Positions 11,178-19,011 of a stretch of DNA of 64,000 nt are shown piece by piece. Source of the DNA: CAVRTM01 sp963696105 (GTDB lineage: Bacteria > Actinomycetota > Actinomycetes > Actinomycetales > Dermatophilaceae). Location: assembly GCA_963696105.1 (NCBI GenBank), contig CAVOIP010000005.1:1178001-1242000 (forward strand), written 5' to 3'. Within the stretch, counting starts at the first letter, position 1. The number at the start of each line of letters is the position of its first letter. The position numbers and the translations under genes were made by a program. The notes under the pieces were generated by a model. It was not told the origin of the DNA. It saw only the letters and a list, made by a program, of their open reading frames with translations, and did no database searches.

Positions 11178-11266
11178 GCGGGCCTCACTGGGTCGAGCGC
11201 GAGATGGAGGGGAACAGCCAGGGACAGCAGGTCGCCACCGCGGCCAGCAGCACCGTAAGGCATCAT
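11174..11266 (-). CDS. possible 30-residue coupled micro-ORF
   Basis: An ATG at 11266 overlaps the DUF881 stop (ATGATG) and the stop at 11174 overlaps the pabA start (ATGA). This gives a 30-codon frame linked by overlaps at both ends, beginning MMPYGAAGRGG. It occupies the spot where several actinobacteria keep a class E sortase gene. No homologous domain is recognisable; it may be a chance frame. Confidence 0.2.
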   Translation of the reverse strand: MMPYGAAGRGGDLLSLAVPLHLALDPVRPA

Positions 11267-12033
11267 CCGCCGGCTCGCGCGTGGACGAGGTCAAGGCTTC
11301 CGGCGTACGCGGGCAGGGTCAGCCTGGCCTTGTCCTGCACGTCGTAGCGCAGCCCGAGCAGGTCGGCGTACTGGCGGTAGATGGTGACCGAGGGGTCGGC
11401 GTCCAGCTTCTGGCGCATGGCTTTGACGTCGCCGACCGCGGTGATGACGTAGGGCGGGGAGTAGACCCGGCCCTGCAGGAGGAGGGTGTTGCCGACGCAC
11501 CGGACCGCGCTGGTGGAGATCACGCGCTGGTCCTGCAACATCATCGCCTCGGCGCCGCCGGCCCACAGCGCGTTGACCACGCTCTGCACGTCCTGCTGGT
11601 GCACCACGATGTCGTCGGCGGTGAAGCCGTCCGGCAGGCTCGCGGCGGTGCGCTTGGCGTCGTCGAGGGTGACGGTGAGCCCGGGGCCGCTGACCGGGTC
11701 CGTGCCGACCAGGGGCGCCAGCCGGTCGGCCTGGCTGCGCACCTTGCGGACGGCGGCGCTGCCCGGGCTGCTGCGGGCGGTCAGCTGGTCCACCTCGGCC
11801 TGGAGGCGCTGGACCGACGCGGCCTGGCGCTCCACCGCGTACGTCTGGCTGCGGATCACGTCCACGAGGTCGGTGCGCCCGGTCGCGCGCAGGTCGGTGC
11901 CCTTGGCGGTCTGGGCGCTGGTGGCGAAGAGCAGGCCCGCGACGGCGGCAGCGACGGGGACCACCGCGGTCCAGCCGGACAGGCGGCGAGGGCGTGCTCC
12001 GGCGGCACGAGGGCGCGACGACCAGGGAGCCAT
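11263..12033 (-). CDS. DUF881 family protein
   Basis: 256 residues: a basic N-terminus, one membrane helix (about 22-42), a coiled-coil stretch with heptad-like Leu/Val (about 62-95), then the DUF881 globular domain (PGLTVTLDDAK, VHQQDVQSVVNALW, GAEAMMLQDQRV). Members are secreted or membrane-anchored and lie beside crgA in actinobacteria (compare M. tuberculosis Rv0012); the biochemical role is unknown. Confidence 0.88.
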   Translation of the reverse strand: MAPWSSRPRAAGARPRRLSGWTAVVPVAAAVAGLLFATSAQTAKGTDLRATGRTDLVDVIRSQTYAVERQAASVQRLQAEVDQLTARSSPGSAAVRKVRSQADRLAPLVGTDPVSGPGLTVTLDDAKRTAASLPDGFTADDIVVHQQDVQSVVNALWAGGAEAMMLQDQRVISTSAVRCVGNTLLLQGRVYSPPYVITAVGDVKAMRQKLDADPSVTIYRQYADLLGLRYDVQDKARLTLPAYAGSLDLVHARAGG

Positions 12034-12142
12034 GGCGTCCTCCTTCCGCGCGCGTCCCGGGGATGTCCGGTTCCTGCAGGTCCAGCCCCTACGCTAAGGC
12101 ACAGGCATCCGTTCCATCGCACACAGACTGAGGAGGGCCACC

Positions 12143-12391
12143 GTGCCCGAGTCCAAGGGTCGAGCCAAGGCTTCGTACACCCCGCCGCAGCACAAGGCCA
12201 AGGCACCGGTCGGCAACCCCTCGTGGTTCGTCCCGGTCATGGTCGGCCTGTTCATCCTGGGCCTCCTGTGGATAGTGACGTTCTACGTCACCCAGGGTGC
12301 CTACCCGATCCCGGTGCTGCACGTCTGGAACCTCGCTGTGGGGTTTGCCCTGCTCATGGCCGGCTTCGCCATGACGACCCGCTGGCGGTGA
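12143..12391 (+). CDS. crgA: CrgA: cell division protein
   Basis: 82 residues from a GTG behind AGGAGGG. A hydrophilic basic N-terminus is followed by two membrane helices (about 29-50 and 62-79), the conserved Actinomycetota architecture. CrgA recruits FtsZ/FtsQ/FtsI-linked division factors and delays septation in Streptomyces. Divergent from DUF881. Downstream lies a cluster of DnaA-box-like sequences. Confidence 0.95.
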   Translation: MPESKGRAKASYTPPQHKAKAPVGNPSWFVPVMVGLFILGLLWIVTFYVTQGAYPIPVLHVWNLAVGFALLMAGFAMTTRWR

Positions 12392-12410
12392 CCCCCGGAC
12401 CCTGATGGAG

Positions 12411-12466
12411 TTGTCCACAGTTCTCCACAGGGGTTTGTCCACAGGGTTGTCCCCAGCTGGGGACAA
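12411..12466. other. cluster of DnaA-box-like 9-mers with a 20-bp perfect palindrome
   Basis: Within 56 bp are TTGTCCACA (12411-12419), TTCTCCACA (12421-12429), TTGTCCACA (12435-12443) and an inverted pair TTGTCCCCA/TGGGGACAA (12447-12466) forming a perfect 20-bp palindrome. TTGTCCACA is the high-GC actinobacterial DnaA-box consensus. The cluster lies between crgA and the rhomboid gene, about 16 kb from the dnaN-side oriC. The palindrome could also act as a terminator between the two convergent genes. Confidence 0.6.
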
Positions 12467-12515
12467 ACTACAGCCGTGTAAGTCGCTCCCCGGGGGGCGC
12501 GGTTCCCGGCCGACC

Positions 12516-13421
12516 TCAGCCGATCGGGATGAGGTGCATGAAGGTCTGGTCGCTGAGCGCGTACTTCGCCGTCGCGAGCGCGACCAGGGCCAAGGTGACG
12601 GCGAGCAGTGCGGGCAGCTGCAGCCGCTGACGCGGCCGGGGAGCGGTGACGGCGATCAGCGCCGCGAGCACGGCGCCGGTGATCGCCCCGCCGAGGTGGG
12701 CCTGCCAGGCGATGCCGGGGACGACGAACCCGAGCACGGCGTTGATGGCCAGCACGGCGACGATGCCGGCGGAGGACCGGCCCAGGTGCCGGTTGAGCAC
12801 CAGCAGCGCGGCGAACAGGCCGAAGACCGCGCCCGACGCCCCGACCGTGCCGATGACCCACGAGCTGCCCTGCTGCAGGTCGGCGATGCTGCCGGGCGGG
12901 GTGGCCAGCAGCAGGTAGCCGACCGAGCCGCCGAGAGCGCTGATGAGGTAGAGCGCCGCGAAGCGGACCCGGCCCAGCATCGGCTCGAGGTAGGTGCCGA
13001 TCTGCCACAGGGCGAACATGTTGAACAGGATGTGCAGCGGCTGCCCCTGGGAGTGGGCGAACGCCGCGGTGAGGAACCGCCACGGCTCGCTCTGCCCCTG
13101 GTACGGCGCGAACGACAGCTCCTGGGTCACCGTCGGGGAGACCTGCTGGACCAGCCAGACCACCACGCAGATCGCGATGATCGTCAGCGTCACCACCGGC
13201 CGGCCGGTGGTGACGGCCGCCCCGAACTGGGTGCGCGGGGTCCGCGCGCCCTTCTGGCCCTCGCGGACGCAGTCGACGCACTGGACACCGACCGCGGCCG
13301 GCCGCTGGCACTCAGGACAGGTCGGCCGGCCGCAGCGCTGGCAGCGGACGTAGGACACCCGGTCGGGGTGGCGCGGGCACACGGGTGCCGGCGCCTGCTG
13401 CTCGGCCATCGGCTCGGTCAT
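12516..13421 (-). CDS. rhomboid-family intramembrane serine protease with N-terminal zinc-binding cysteines
   Basis: 301 residues. The N-terminal 55 residues hold seven Cys (15, 27, 30, 35, 38, 48, 51) and His18, a probable B-box-like zinc site. About seven membrane helices follow, with rhomboid catalytic Ser196 in GASGAVFG, His242 in WQAHLGG and the oxyanion residues of HILFN (130-134). Cleaves membrane protein substrates within the bilayer; the substrate is unknown. The equivalent M. tuberculosis gene is Rv0110-like rather than at this locus. Confidence 0.9.
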   Translation of the reverse strand: MTEPMAEQQAPAPVCPRHPDRVSYVRCQRCGRPTCPECQRPAAVGVQCVDCVREGQKGARTPRTQFGAAVTTGRPVVTLTIIAICVVVWLVQQVSPTVTQELSFAPYQGQSEPWRFLTAAFAHSQGQPLHILFNMFALWQIGTYLEPMLGRVRFAALYLISALGGSVGYLLLATPPGSIADLQQGSSWVIGTVGASGAVFGLFAALLVLNRHLGRSSAGIVAVLAINAVLGFVVPGIAWQAHLGGAITGAVLAALIAVTAPRPRQRLQLPALLAVTLALVALATAKYALSDQTFMHLIPIG

Positions 13422-13472
13422 CCGCGTCCCCTCGGGTCGTCCTGGCCCGGACCCGGCCGGGCGTGGTCCTGC

Positions 13473-13994
13473 CTACTTCTGGACGGAGACCGACTCGATC
13501 ACGACGGCGTCGCGGGGCTTGTCCATGGCACCGGTGGGCACGGTCGCGATCTTGTCGACGACCTCACGGCTCGGACCGTCGGCGACCTCGCCGAAGATCG
13601 TGTGCTTGCCCTGCAGGTGCGGGGTGGGGCCGACGGTGATGAAGAACTGCGAGCCGTTGGTGCCCTTGCCCGCGATCTTGCCGGCGTTGGCCATCGCGAG
13701 AACGTAGGGGCCGCGGAAGTCCTTGTCGGGGCTGATCTCGTCGTCGAAGGCGAAGCCGGGGCCACCGGTGCCGGTGCCGATCGGGTCGCCGCCCTGGATC
13801 ATGAAGCCGGAGATGACCCGGTGGAACGTCGTGCCGTCGTACAGCGGCTTGGTGGACTTCTCACCGGTGCGCGGGTCGGTCCACTCCTTCTCGCCCGTGG
13901 CGAGGCCGACGAAGTTCGCGACCGTCTTGGGGGCGTGGTCGGGAAAGAGCGTGAGGTTGATGTCGCCGTGGTTGGTGTGCAGGGTGACGTTCAT
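13473..13994 (-). CDS. ppiA: PpiA: cyclophilin-type peptidyl-prolyl isomerase
   Basis: 173 residues from the ATG at 13994. Single cyclophilin domain with FHRVISGFMIQGGD, NGSQFFIT and HTIFGEV, holding the active-site Arg, Phe and Gln. No signal peptide, so cytoplasmic. Catalyses cis-trans isomerisation of X-Pro bonds. Location near gyrA-crgA matches actinobacterial ppiA (Rv0009). Confidence 0.95.
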   Translation of the reverse strand: MNVTLHTNHGDINLTLFPDHAPKTVANFVGLATGEKEWTDPRTGEKSTKPLYDGTTFHRVISGFMIQGGDPIGTGTGGPGFAFDDEISPDKDFRGPYVLAMANAGKIAGKGTNGSQFFITVGPTPHLQGKHTIFGEVADGPSREVVDKIATVPTGAMDKPRDAVVIESVSVQK

Positions 13995-14131
13995 GGCCTC
14001 ATCCTGCCACGGTGGCCCGACGCCCCCGGAACCCCCGCCGCCGCCATTATCCGGCGCGCTGACCCGCTGGCGTGTGGCACCGTGCAGGATGGGTACGGAT
14101 CGGACTTTGGCCATCATCGCTAGGAGGACTC

Positions 14132-14914
14132 GTGTTCCGTAGCAAGAGCAACACCGAGAAGGCGCTCGACCGGGCCCACGAGCAGCTGCTGCAGGCCGCG
14201 CAGCTGTCGGGGTCCGCGACCGAGCAGCTGCGCGACAAGGTCGCACCGACCCTCGCGCAGGCTGCGCTCGCGGCCACCACGGCCAAGGAGCTGGCCCAGC
14301 CGCACGTGGAGGCAGCCCGCGAGTGGGCCAAGCCGCACTTCGAGCACGGCGTGGAGCTGGCGGCTCCCAAGGTGGACGCCGCCGTCCAGACCCTGGTGCC
14401 GAAGGTGGACACCGCCCGCGACAAGATCGTCGAGGACCTCCTGCCGCGCATCGCCACGGCTCTGACCGCTGCGGCCGCCGCGAGCGCCGCGGCCCGCGAG
14501 GAGGCCGTGGCCGTGGGCCACGAGGCCGCCACCCGCGGCGCCGGGGCCAAGATGGTGCTGACCGGTGCGGCCGTCGCCAAGCAGAAGCGCTCCCTCGGCG
14601 TGGGCGGCAAGATCGGCAAGGTCGGCCTGATCGTCGGCCTCGTGGCCATCGTCGGCGCCGCCGCGGCGTACTTCGTCAAGAAGTCCGCCCCCAAGGAGGA
14701 CCCGTGGGCCACCCCCCTGCAGGACCCGTATGTCGCCCCGGCGGGCGTCGACTCCTCCCTCGCGGCCACGCCCGAGGACGCCGCCAGCACCGCGGTCATC
14801 GGTGACGAGCTCGACGGCATGGGCGGCTCGACGCTCGGCGCCGACGCCGACAGCGCGCTGGACAGCACCGTCTCCGAGGACGGCGAGCCCCGCGAGCCCG
14901 GCCAGCAGAGCTGA
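14132..14914 (+). CDS. DUF5324-like Ala-rich helical protein with one membrane anchor
   Basis: 260 residues from the GTG at 14132 with RBS AGGAGG; earlier in-frame starts lack one. Residues 1-150 are a long Ala/Lys/Glu-rich amphipathic helix region with repeated AxxxAxxxAxPH segments, apolipoprotein-like. A membrane helix (about 170-187) and an acidic C-terminus follow. Streptomyces carries DUF5324 proteins of this build next to ppiA; function unknown. Confidence 0.7.
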   Translation: MFRSKSNTEKALDRAHEQLLQAAQLSGSATEQLRDKVAPTLAQAALAATTAKELAQPHVEAAREWAKPHFEHGVELAAPKVDAAVQTLVPKVDTARDKIVEDLLPRIATALTAAAAASAAAREEAVAVGHEAATRGAGAKMVLTGAAVAKQKRSLGVGGKIGKVGLIVGLVAIVGAAAAYFVKKSAPKEDPWATPLQDPYVAPAGVDSSLAATPEDAASTAVIGDELDGMGGSTLGADADSALDSTVSEDGEPREPGQQS

Positions 14915-14927
14915 GCCCGCACGTCGA

Positions 14928-14956
14928 GGGCCTGCGGTCGTGCCGACCGCAGGCCC
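14928..14956 (+). terminator. rho-independent-like hairpin
   Basis: 13-bp perfect inverted repeat (14928-14940 with 14944-14956) and a TGC loop, 14 bp after the stop of the DUF5324-like gene. GC-rich stem without a T-run. Confidence 0.7.
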
Positions 14957-14992
14957 TGACGTGTGCCCGCGTCCCCGTGGCACCCTGACGGC

Positions 14993-16267
14993 ATGACGAC
15001 TCCCCGCGACGACGTGGTCGTGGTCGGCGCGGGCCTGGCCGGGCTGACCTGTGCGCGCCTGCTGGAGCGCCTGGGGCTGTCGGTCCGGGTGCTGGAGCGC
15101 GCGGATGCCACCGGCGGCCGGGTCCGCACCGACGTGCTGTCCGGCTATCGGTGCGACCGGGGGTTCCAGCTGCTCAACCCGGCCTATCCCGCCGTCCGGG
15201 AGCTGATCGACGTGCGGGCGCTGGAGCTGCGTCGCTTCGCCGCCGGCGTCGCGCTGCCCGGCCCGGACGGGATCCGGGTCGTGGGAGACCCGCTCCGGGC
15301 ACCTCGGCTGCTCCGGCGCACGCTCCGCAGCGGCTACCTGCGTGCGGGGGAGCTGGCGCGGCTGGCGGCGTGGGTCGCACCGGCCCTGGGCAGCATCGAG
15401 CGGCTGCTGGCCGGCGAGGACGTCGGCCTGGCCGACTCCCTGGACCGGGCCGGCGTCACCGGAGCCGTCCGCCGCGACATCTGGGACCCCTTCTTCGCCG
15501 GAGTCCTGGCCGAGTCGGAGGGCTCCACCTCCGCACAGTTCGCCCGGCTCCTGGTCCGCAGCTTCGTCCTCGGCCGGCCGGGCGTGCCGGCCGCCGGCAT
15601 GACGGCGCTCCCCGGCCAGATCTCGGCCGCCCTGACCTCCCCGGTGCACCTGTCGACGGAGGTCACCGAGGTCCGCCGTACCCGGTCGGGGGTGTCGGTC
15701 GGGTCCTCCGCCGGGTCGTTCGCCGCACGCGCCGTGGTGGTGGCCGCGGACCCTGTCACGGCCGGACGCCTGGCCGGCACCCCGGTGCCGCGGATGAAGG
15801 GGCTGGCGACGTGGTGGTACGCCACGGCGGAGGCACCGTCGGCGCTGCCGCTGCTGTTCCTGGCCTCGCGCACCTCCGGTGGCCCGCTGGTCAACAGCGC
15901 GGTGATGACCAACGTCGCCCCGTCCTACGCGCCACCCGGCCGGCACCTCGTCCAGGCGACCACGCTGCTGGCCAGCGACCCCGACGCGGCCGCACCTGAC
16001 GAGCGCGACGTGCGCCGCCAGCTGGTCGAGCTGTACGGCGCCGCGGCCGCGAGCTGGGAGCTGGTCACCACCCACCTGGTGCGCCAGGCGCAGCCGGATC
16101 AGGCGCCGCCGCTGCAGGTCCGCCGGCCGGTGGACCTCGGCGACGGCTTGTTCGTGGCCGGCGACCACCGTGACACCGCCTCGATCCAGGGCGCAATGGT
16201 CTCGGGCCGGCGCGCCGCCCGGGCGGTGGCGCGCCGGCTCGGCCTCGACCCTCGGCCCCGGTCGTGA
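14993..16267 (+). CDS. FAD-dependent amine oxidase/phytoene desaturase-like oxidoreductase
   Basis: 424 residues from the ATG at 14993. The N-terminal Rossmann motif VVVGAGLAGLTCARLL and the following Glu and GGRVRTD signature show FAD binding by the flavin amine oxidase superfamily. The C-terminal FVAGDHRDTASIQGAMVSG is the matching FAD-contacting motif. Substrate unknown. Its GTGA overlaps the next gene, suggesting a two-gene unit. Confidence 0.85.
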   Translation: MTTPRDDVVVVGAGLAGLTCARLLERLGLSVRVLERADATGGRVRTDVLSGYRCDRGFQLLNPAYPAVRELIDVRALELRRFAAGVALPGPDGIRVVGDPLRAPRLLRRTLRSGYLRAGELARLAAWVAPALGSIERLLAGEDVGLADSLDRAGVTGAVRRDIWDPFFAGVLAESEGSTSAQFARLLVRSFVLGRPGVPAAGMTALPGQISAALTSPVHLSTEVTEVRRTRSGVSVGSSAGSFAARAVVVAADPVTAGRLAGTPVPRMKGLATWWYATAEAPSALPLLFLASRTSGGPLVNSAVMTNVAPSYAPPGRHLVQATTLLASDPDAAAPDERDVRRQLVELYGAAAASWELVTTHLVRQAQPDQAPPLQVRRPVDLGDGLFVAGDHRDTASIQGAMVSGRRAARAVARRLGLDPRPRS

Positions 16268-17052
16268 CCGCGCCCGAGGAGCAGTCACTCGACCCGGTCG
16301 CGCCGCCGCTGAGCGGACGGCAGATCATGAGCCAGGACTGGGTCGACCTGACGTTCCTCCACTGGCGGGTCGACCCGGGGATCGTGGCACCGCTGATGCC
16401 GCGCGGGGTCCGGCCCGACGTCGTCGACGGCAGCACGTGGGTGGGGCTGGTGCCGTTCACGATCCGTCGCGCCGGCATCGGCCGCGGCCCCGCCGTCCCC
16501 TGGCTGGGCACGTTCCCTGAGACCAACGTGAGGCTCTACTCGATCGACAGCCGGGGTCGGCGTGGTGTGGTCTTCCGTTCACTGGAGGCCAGCCGCCTGG
16601 CCGTCGTCCTCGGCGCTCGGGCGGTCTTCCACCTGCCCTACCAATGGGCGCGGATGAGCACCACCCGCAGCGTCGTCGACGACCTGGAGCTGGACTACCG
16701 GACCACCCGCCGGTTCGCCGGCCGCGGCGCCCGCCGGGCGGCCGGAGGCCTTCCGGTCGGCGGTCGGGTGGCGGTCCGGGTGGGCGCGCGGATCGAGGAG
16801 CCGACACCGCTGCAGCTGTTCCTCACATCTCGCTGGGGCCTGCACACCTCCCTGCTCGGCCGCACCTGCTACGTGCCCAACCACCACGGCGTCTGGCCGC
16901 TGCACGAGGCCACGTTGCTGCACCTGCAGGACACCCTGGTCGCGGCCGCCGGCCTGCCCGGCCTGGTCGACCGTCCACCCGACTCCGTGCTGTTCTCCCC
17001 GGGAGTCCACTCCGTCTTCGCTCGTCCTTACCTCGCGAAACGCATGTTGTAG
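16264..17052 (+). CDS. DUF2071 (YqjF-like) family protein
   Basis: 262 residues; the GTG overlaps the upstream oxidoreductase stop. Family hallmarks are QDWVDLTFLHWRVDP, LMPRGV, TWVGLVPFTI, TFPETNVRLY and the C-terminal FSPGVHSVF. The acetoacetate decarboxylase-like barrel is known for relatives; enzymatic function is not established. Coupling suggests a role related to the upstream flavoenzyme. Confidence 0.85.
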   Translation: MTAPEEQSLDPVAPPLSGRQIMSQDWVDLTFLHWRVDPGIVAPLMPRGVRPDVVDGSTWVGLVPFTIRRAGIGRGPAVPWLGTFPETNVRLYSIDSRGRRGVVFRSLEASRLAVVLGARAVFHLPYQWARMSTTRSVVDDLELDYRTTRRFAGRGARRAAGGLPVGGRVAVRVGARIEEPTPLQLFLTSRWGLHTSLLGRTCYVPNHHGVWPLHEATLLHLQDTLVAAAGLPGLVDRPPDSVLFSPGVHSVFARPYLAKRML

Positions 17053-17179
17053 CACGGTGACGAGCCGTTCTCTTCTCGGCCACGAGCGCCTGAGCTGAGC
17101 GTGAAAGGCAGCTGCATTCCGAGAAGTCTCAAGGTCGGTTCCTGACCCACGCCACTTGCGACTGATCCGTACCGCACCT

Positions 17180-17728
17180 TCAAGTGAGCCGGCCGTACCC
17201 GAATACATGGCACGTGAGCACGTCGATCTCACGACGGGCGTCACCGAAGAAGGCACCCATGCGGTTTGCCACTCGCAGGAAGGGCCGCTCTCGCGGCAAG
17301 CCGGACTGCTTCCAGTTGGAGTTCGGAACGATGAGGAAAAGATGCTGCGCGTCCTGCGCGAGGTGGGCTTTCCAGATGTCCTTGAGGTCGTGGTTGTTGG
17401 TCACCGTGCCGCCTCTCTCGACCTCTGCGATGACCCCCTCGCCCGGACCGATCCGGTAGAAGAAGTCCGGTCGGGGCCGCGACACGATGCCGTCCTCGGG
17501 GGTCAGCAGTACCTCCTCGTCGAACCCGAGACGATCCTTGAGGATCGAGGACACGATCGTCTGCACCGAGGCGCTGCTGGCACCGTGGATGTGAGCCAGG
17601 TCGATCGCTGCGGCCTCGCGTTCGAGAGCGGAGCGCAACGTCTTTGCCAAGTCGTCAACAGCGCTGATGGAGGCCAGGTGATGGCTCTCGAGACGTGAAC
17701 GTTGCATGCGCTGGTATTCGATCGTCAC
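17180..17728 (-). CDS. uncharacterised protein, possible PD-(D/E)xK-type nuclease fold
   Basis: 182 residues from the GTG at 17728; an internal ATG at 17707 is a plausible alternative. RPDFFYRIGPGEGVIAEVERGG could hold a nuclease core in which D...ExE replaces D...ExK, as in BamHI-type enzymes. A following HLFLIVPN strand fits. No methyltransferase is adjacent. Third-position GC looks lower than neighbours, and it stands alone next to tRNA-Ala, suggesting acquisition. The fold assignment is tentative; the gene call itself is fair. Confidence 0.55.
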   Translation of the reverse strand: MTIEYQRMQRSRLESHHLASISAVDDLAKTLRSALEREAAAIDLAHIHGASSASVQTIVSSILKDRLGFDEEVLLTPEDGIVSRPRPDFFYRIGPGEGVIAEVERGGTVTNNHDLKDIWKAHLAQDAQHLFLIVPNSNWKQSGLPRERPFLRVANRMGAFFGDARREIDVLTCHVFGYGRLT

Positions 17729-17918
17729 GGGGCGTGAGCTTGGCAGGTGCGTTTACGAGAAGCTAATTCACGAGATCTGTGGCGCCATTCGCCGTCAGCT
17801 CGAGCGCCTCAGTGCAGAGATGACGAAGCGCGAGAGACCGCGCGAATCGTTGACCACCCGAGAAGGACGGGCGACCGCACCGACGGGACGATGAACCGGT
17901 GCAGGTGCGGCACGCGAA

Positions 17919-17949
17919 GAAGCCCTCCCCGGCGTGCGGAGAGGGCTTC
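17919..17949 (-). terminator. hairpin downstream of tRNA-Ala
   Basis: 9-bp inverted repeat GAAGCCCTC/GAGGGCTTC (17919-17927 with 17941-17949), a few bases beyond the tRNA 3' end on the minus strand. Confidence 0.65.
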
Positions 17950-17954
17950 GAGAG

Positions 17955-18027
17955 TGGAGACACGGGGAATCGAACCCCGGACCTCCTGCTTGCAAAGCAG
18001 GCGCTCTACCAATTGAGCTATGTCCCC
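17955..18027 (-). tRNA. tRNA-Ala (anticodon TGC)
   Basis: Minus-strand cloverleaf: acceptor GGGGACA/TGTCTCC, anticodon stem CCTGC/GCAGG around TTTGCAA (anticodon TGC), T arm GGTTCGATTCC. 73 nt with discriminator A; no encoded CCA. The Ile-Ala tRNA pair downstream of gyrA is typical of actinobacteria. Confidence 0.96.
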
Positions 18028-18100
18028 GAGTGGTGATCTTCAATTGTGCGACGGGCGACGCCGTCGGGTCCAGCGGTCGAGCCGCTGGGAGAGCGGGGGG

Positions 18101-18217
18101 TCAGACCTTGTCCGTGGCCTCGGCCCAGAGGTCCTGCTCGGCCTTCTGCGCCTTGAGCTTCTGGGAGACGGCGGCAGCGCCGACGGCGGTCACGAGGACC
18201 AGCAGGAACTTCTTCAT
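18101..18217 (-). CDS. DLW-39 family small protein
   Basis: 38 residues starting MKKFLLVLVTAVGAAA and ending near EQDLWAEATDKV, with a strong GGAGGAG Shine-Dalgarno. One N-terminal hydrophobic helix is followed by a charged tail containing the DLW motif that names this actinobacterial family, found next to the gyrA-linked tRNAs. Function unknown; probably a small membrane protein. Confidence 0.85.
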   Translation of the reverse strand: MKKFLLVLVTAVGAAAVSQKLKAQKAEQDLWAEATDKV

Positions 18218-18253
18218 GGCGGCGCTCCTCCAGTGGACGTGCAGCGGTGATGG

Positions 18254-18327
18254 TGGGCCTAACAGGACTTGAACCTGTGGCCTCTTCCTTATCAGGGAAG
18301 CGCTCTAACCGTCTGAGCTATAGGCCC
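18254..18327 (-). tRNA. tRNA-Ile (anticodon GAT)
   Basis: Minus-strand cloverleaf: acceptor GGGCCTA/TAGGCCC, anticodon stem CTTCC/GGAAG around CTGATAA (anticodon GAT), T arm GGTTCAAGTCC. 74 nt with discriminator A. Confidence 0.96.
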
Positions 18328-18414
18328 GTTCGCCATCTCCAGTGTGCGCCTCGGACCGGCAGGGCCGGTCACCGACGCGCTCCGGAAGGTTACCTCACCG
18401 CGGCGGCGCCGACC

Positions 18415-18464
18415 AAAACGGCGGGTACGCCGCACGGCCGGGGAGGCGCGCGGCGTACCCGCCG
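18415..18464 (-). terminator. rho-independent terminator of the gyrA-DUF3566 transcript
   Basis: 15-bp perfect stem (18419-18433 with 18450-18464), followed on the minus strand by TTTT. Lies just past the DUF3566 stop. One of the clearest intrinsic terminators in the window. Confidence 0.85.
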
Positions 18465-18480
18465 GTGCTGGCTGGGCCCC

Positions 18481-19011
18481 TCAGTCGTCGGTCAGCGTCA
18501 GCTGCAGGCCGCCGACCAGGGCGGAGCAGACGTTGTAGAGGAACGCTCCGAGCGTGGAGATGGCGGTCAGCAGGATGACGTCGACGACGCCAATGACGAT
18601 GGCGAGGGACACCACCCGGCCGAATCCGATGTAGTCCATCAGGTTGAACTGCCCGCCGCCGGTCGCCCCGCTGGAGAGCACCGAGCTGACCGTCCGCTCG
18701 ATGTCGGAGAAGACGCCCATGCCGTTGAGCACCAGCCACAGCACGGCGACCATGGCCACGCCGGCGATGCCGAGGGCGACCGAGATCAGGAACGACATCT
18801 TCATCACCGACCACGGGTCGGCCCGTGAGACGGTCAGCTTGACCCGCCGCGGGCCGGTCATCGCCGGCCGGGCTGCGCCAGCCCCGGCGGCGCCGGTCGG
18901 CACCGGTTGCGTGGCGCCCGCGGGCCGGCTGTCGGCGCCCGGACGCGACCCTGCGTCCTCTGCTCCCGCCGGAGGTCGCGACGGCGCTCCGGTCCTGCCT
19001 GCCGTGCTCAC
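18481..19011 (-). CDS. DUF3566 family membrane protein
   Basis: 176 residues. A disordered Pro/Ala/Gly N-terminus of about 60 residues precedes the DUF3566 core: RRVKLTVSRADPWSVMK and two membrane helices (about 74-97 and 132-158). It is found directly downstream of gyrA in actinobacteria (compare M. tuberculosis Rv0007). Its start overlaps the gyrA stop (ATGA), so it is co-translated. Function unknown. Confidence 0.9.
   Translation of the reverse strand: MSTAGRTGAPSRPPAGAEDAGSRPGADSRPAGATQPVPTGAAGAGAARPAMTGPRRVKLTVSRADPWSVMKMSFLISVALGIAGVAMVAVLWLVLNGMGVFSDIERTVSSVLSSGATGGGQFNLMDYIGFGRVVSLAIVIGVVDVILLTAISTLGAFLYNVCSALVGGLQLTLTDD

Noticed and set aside
17053..17955. Integrated element at tRNA-Ala with attachment-site duplication
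   Set aside because: No copy of the tRNA 3' end and no integrase gene found on the left side; only a single foreign-looking gene.
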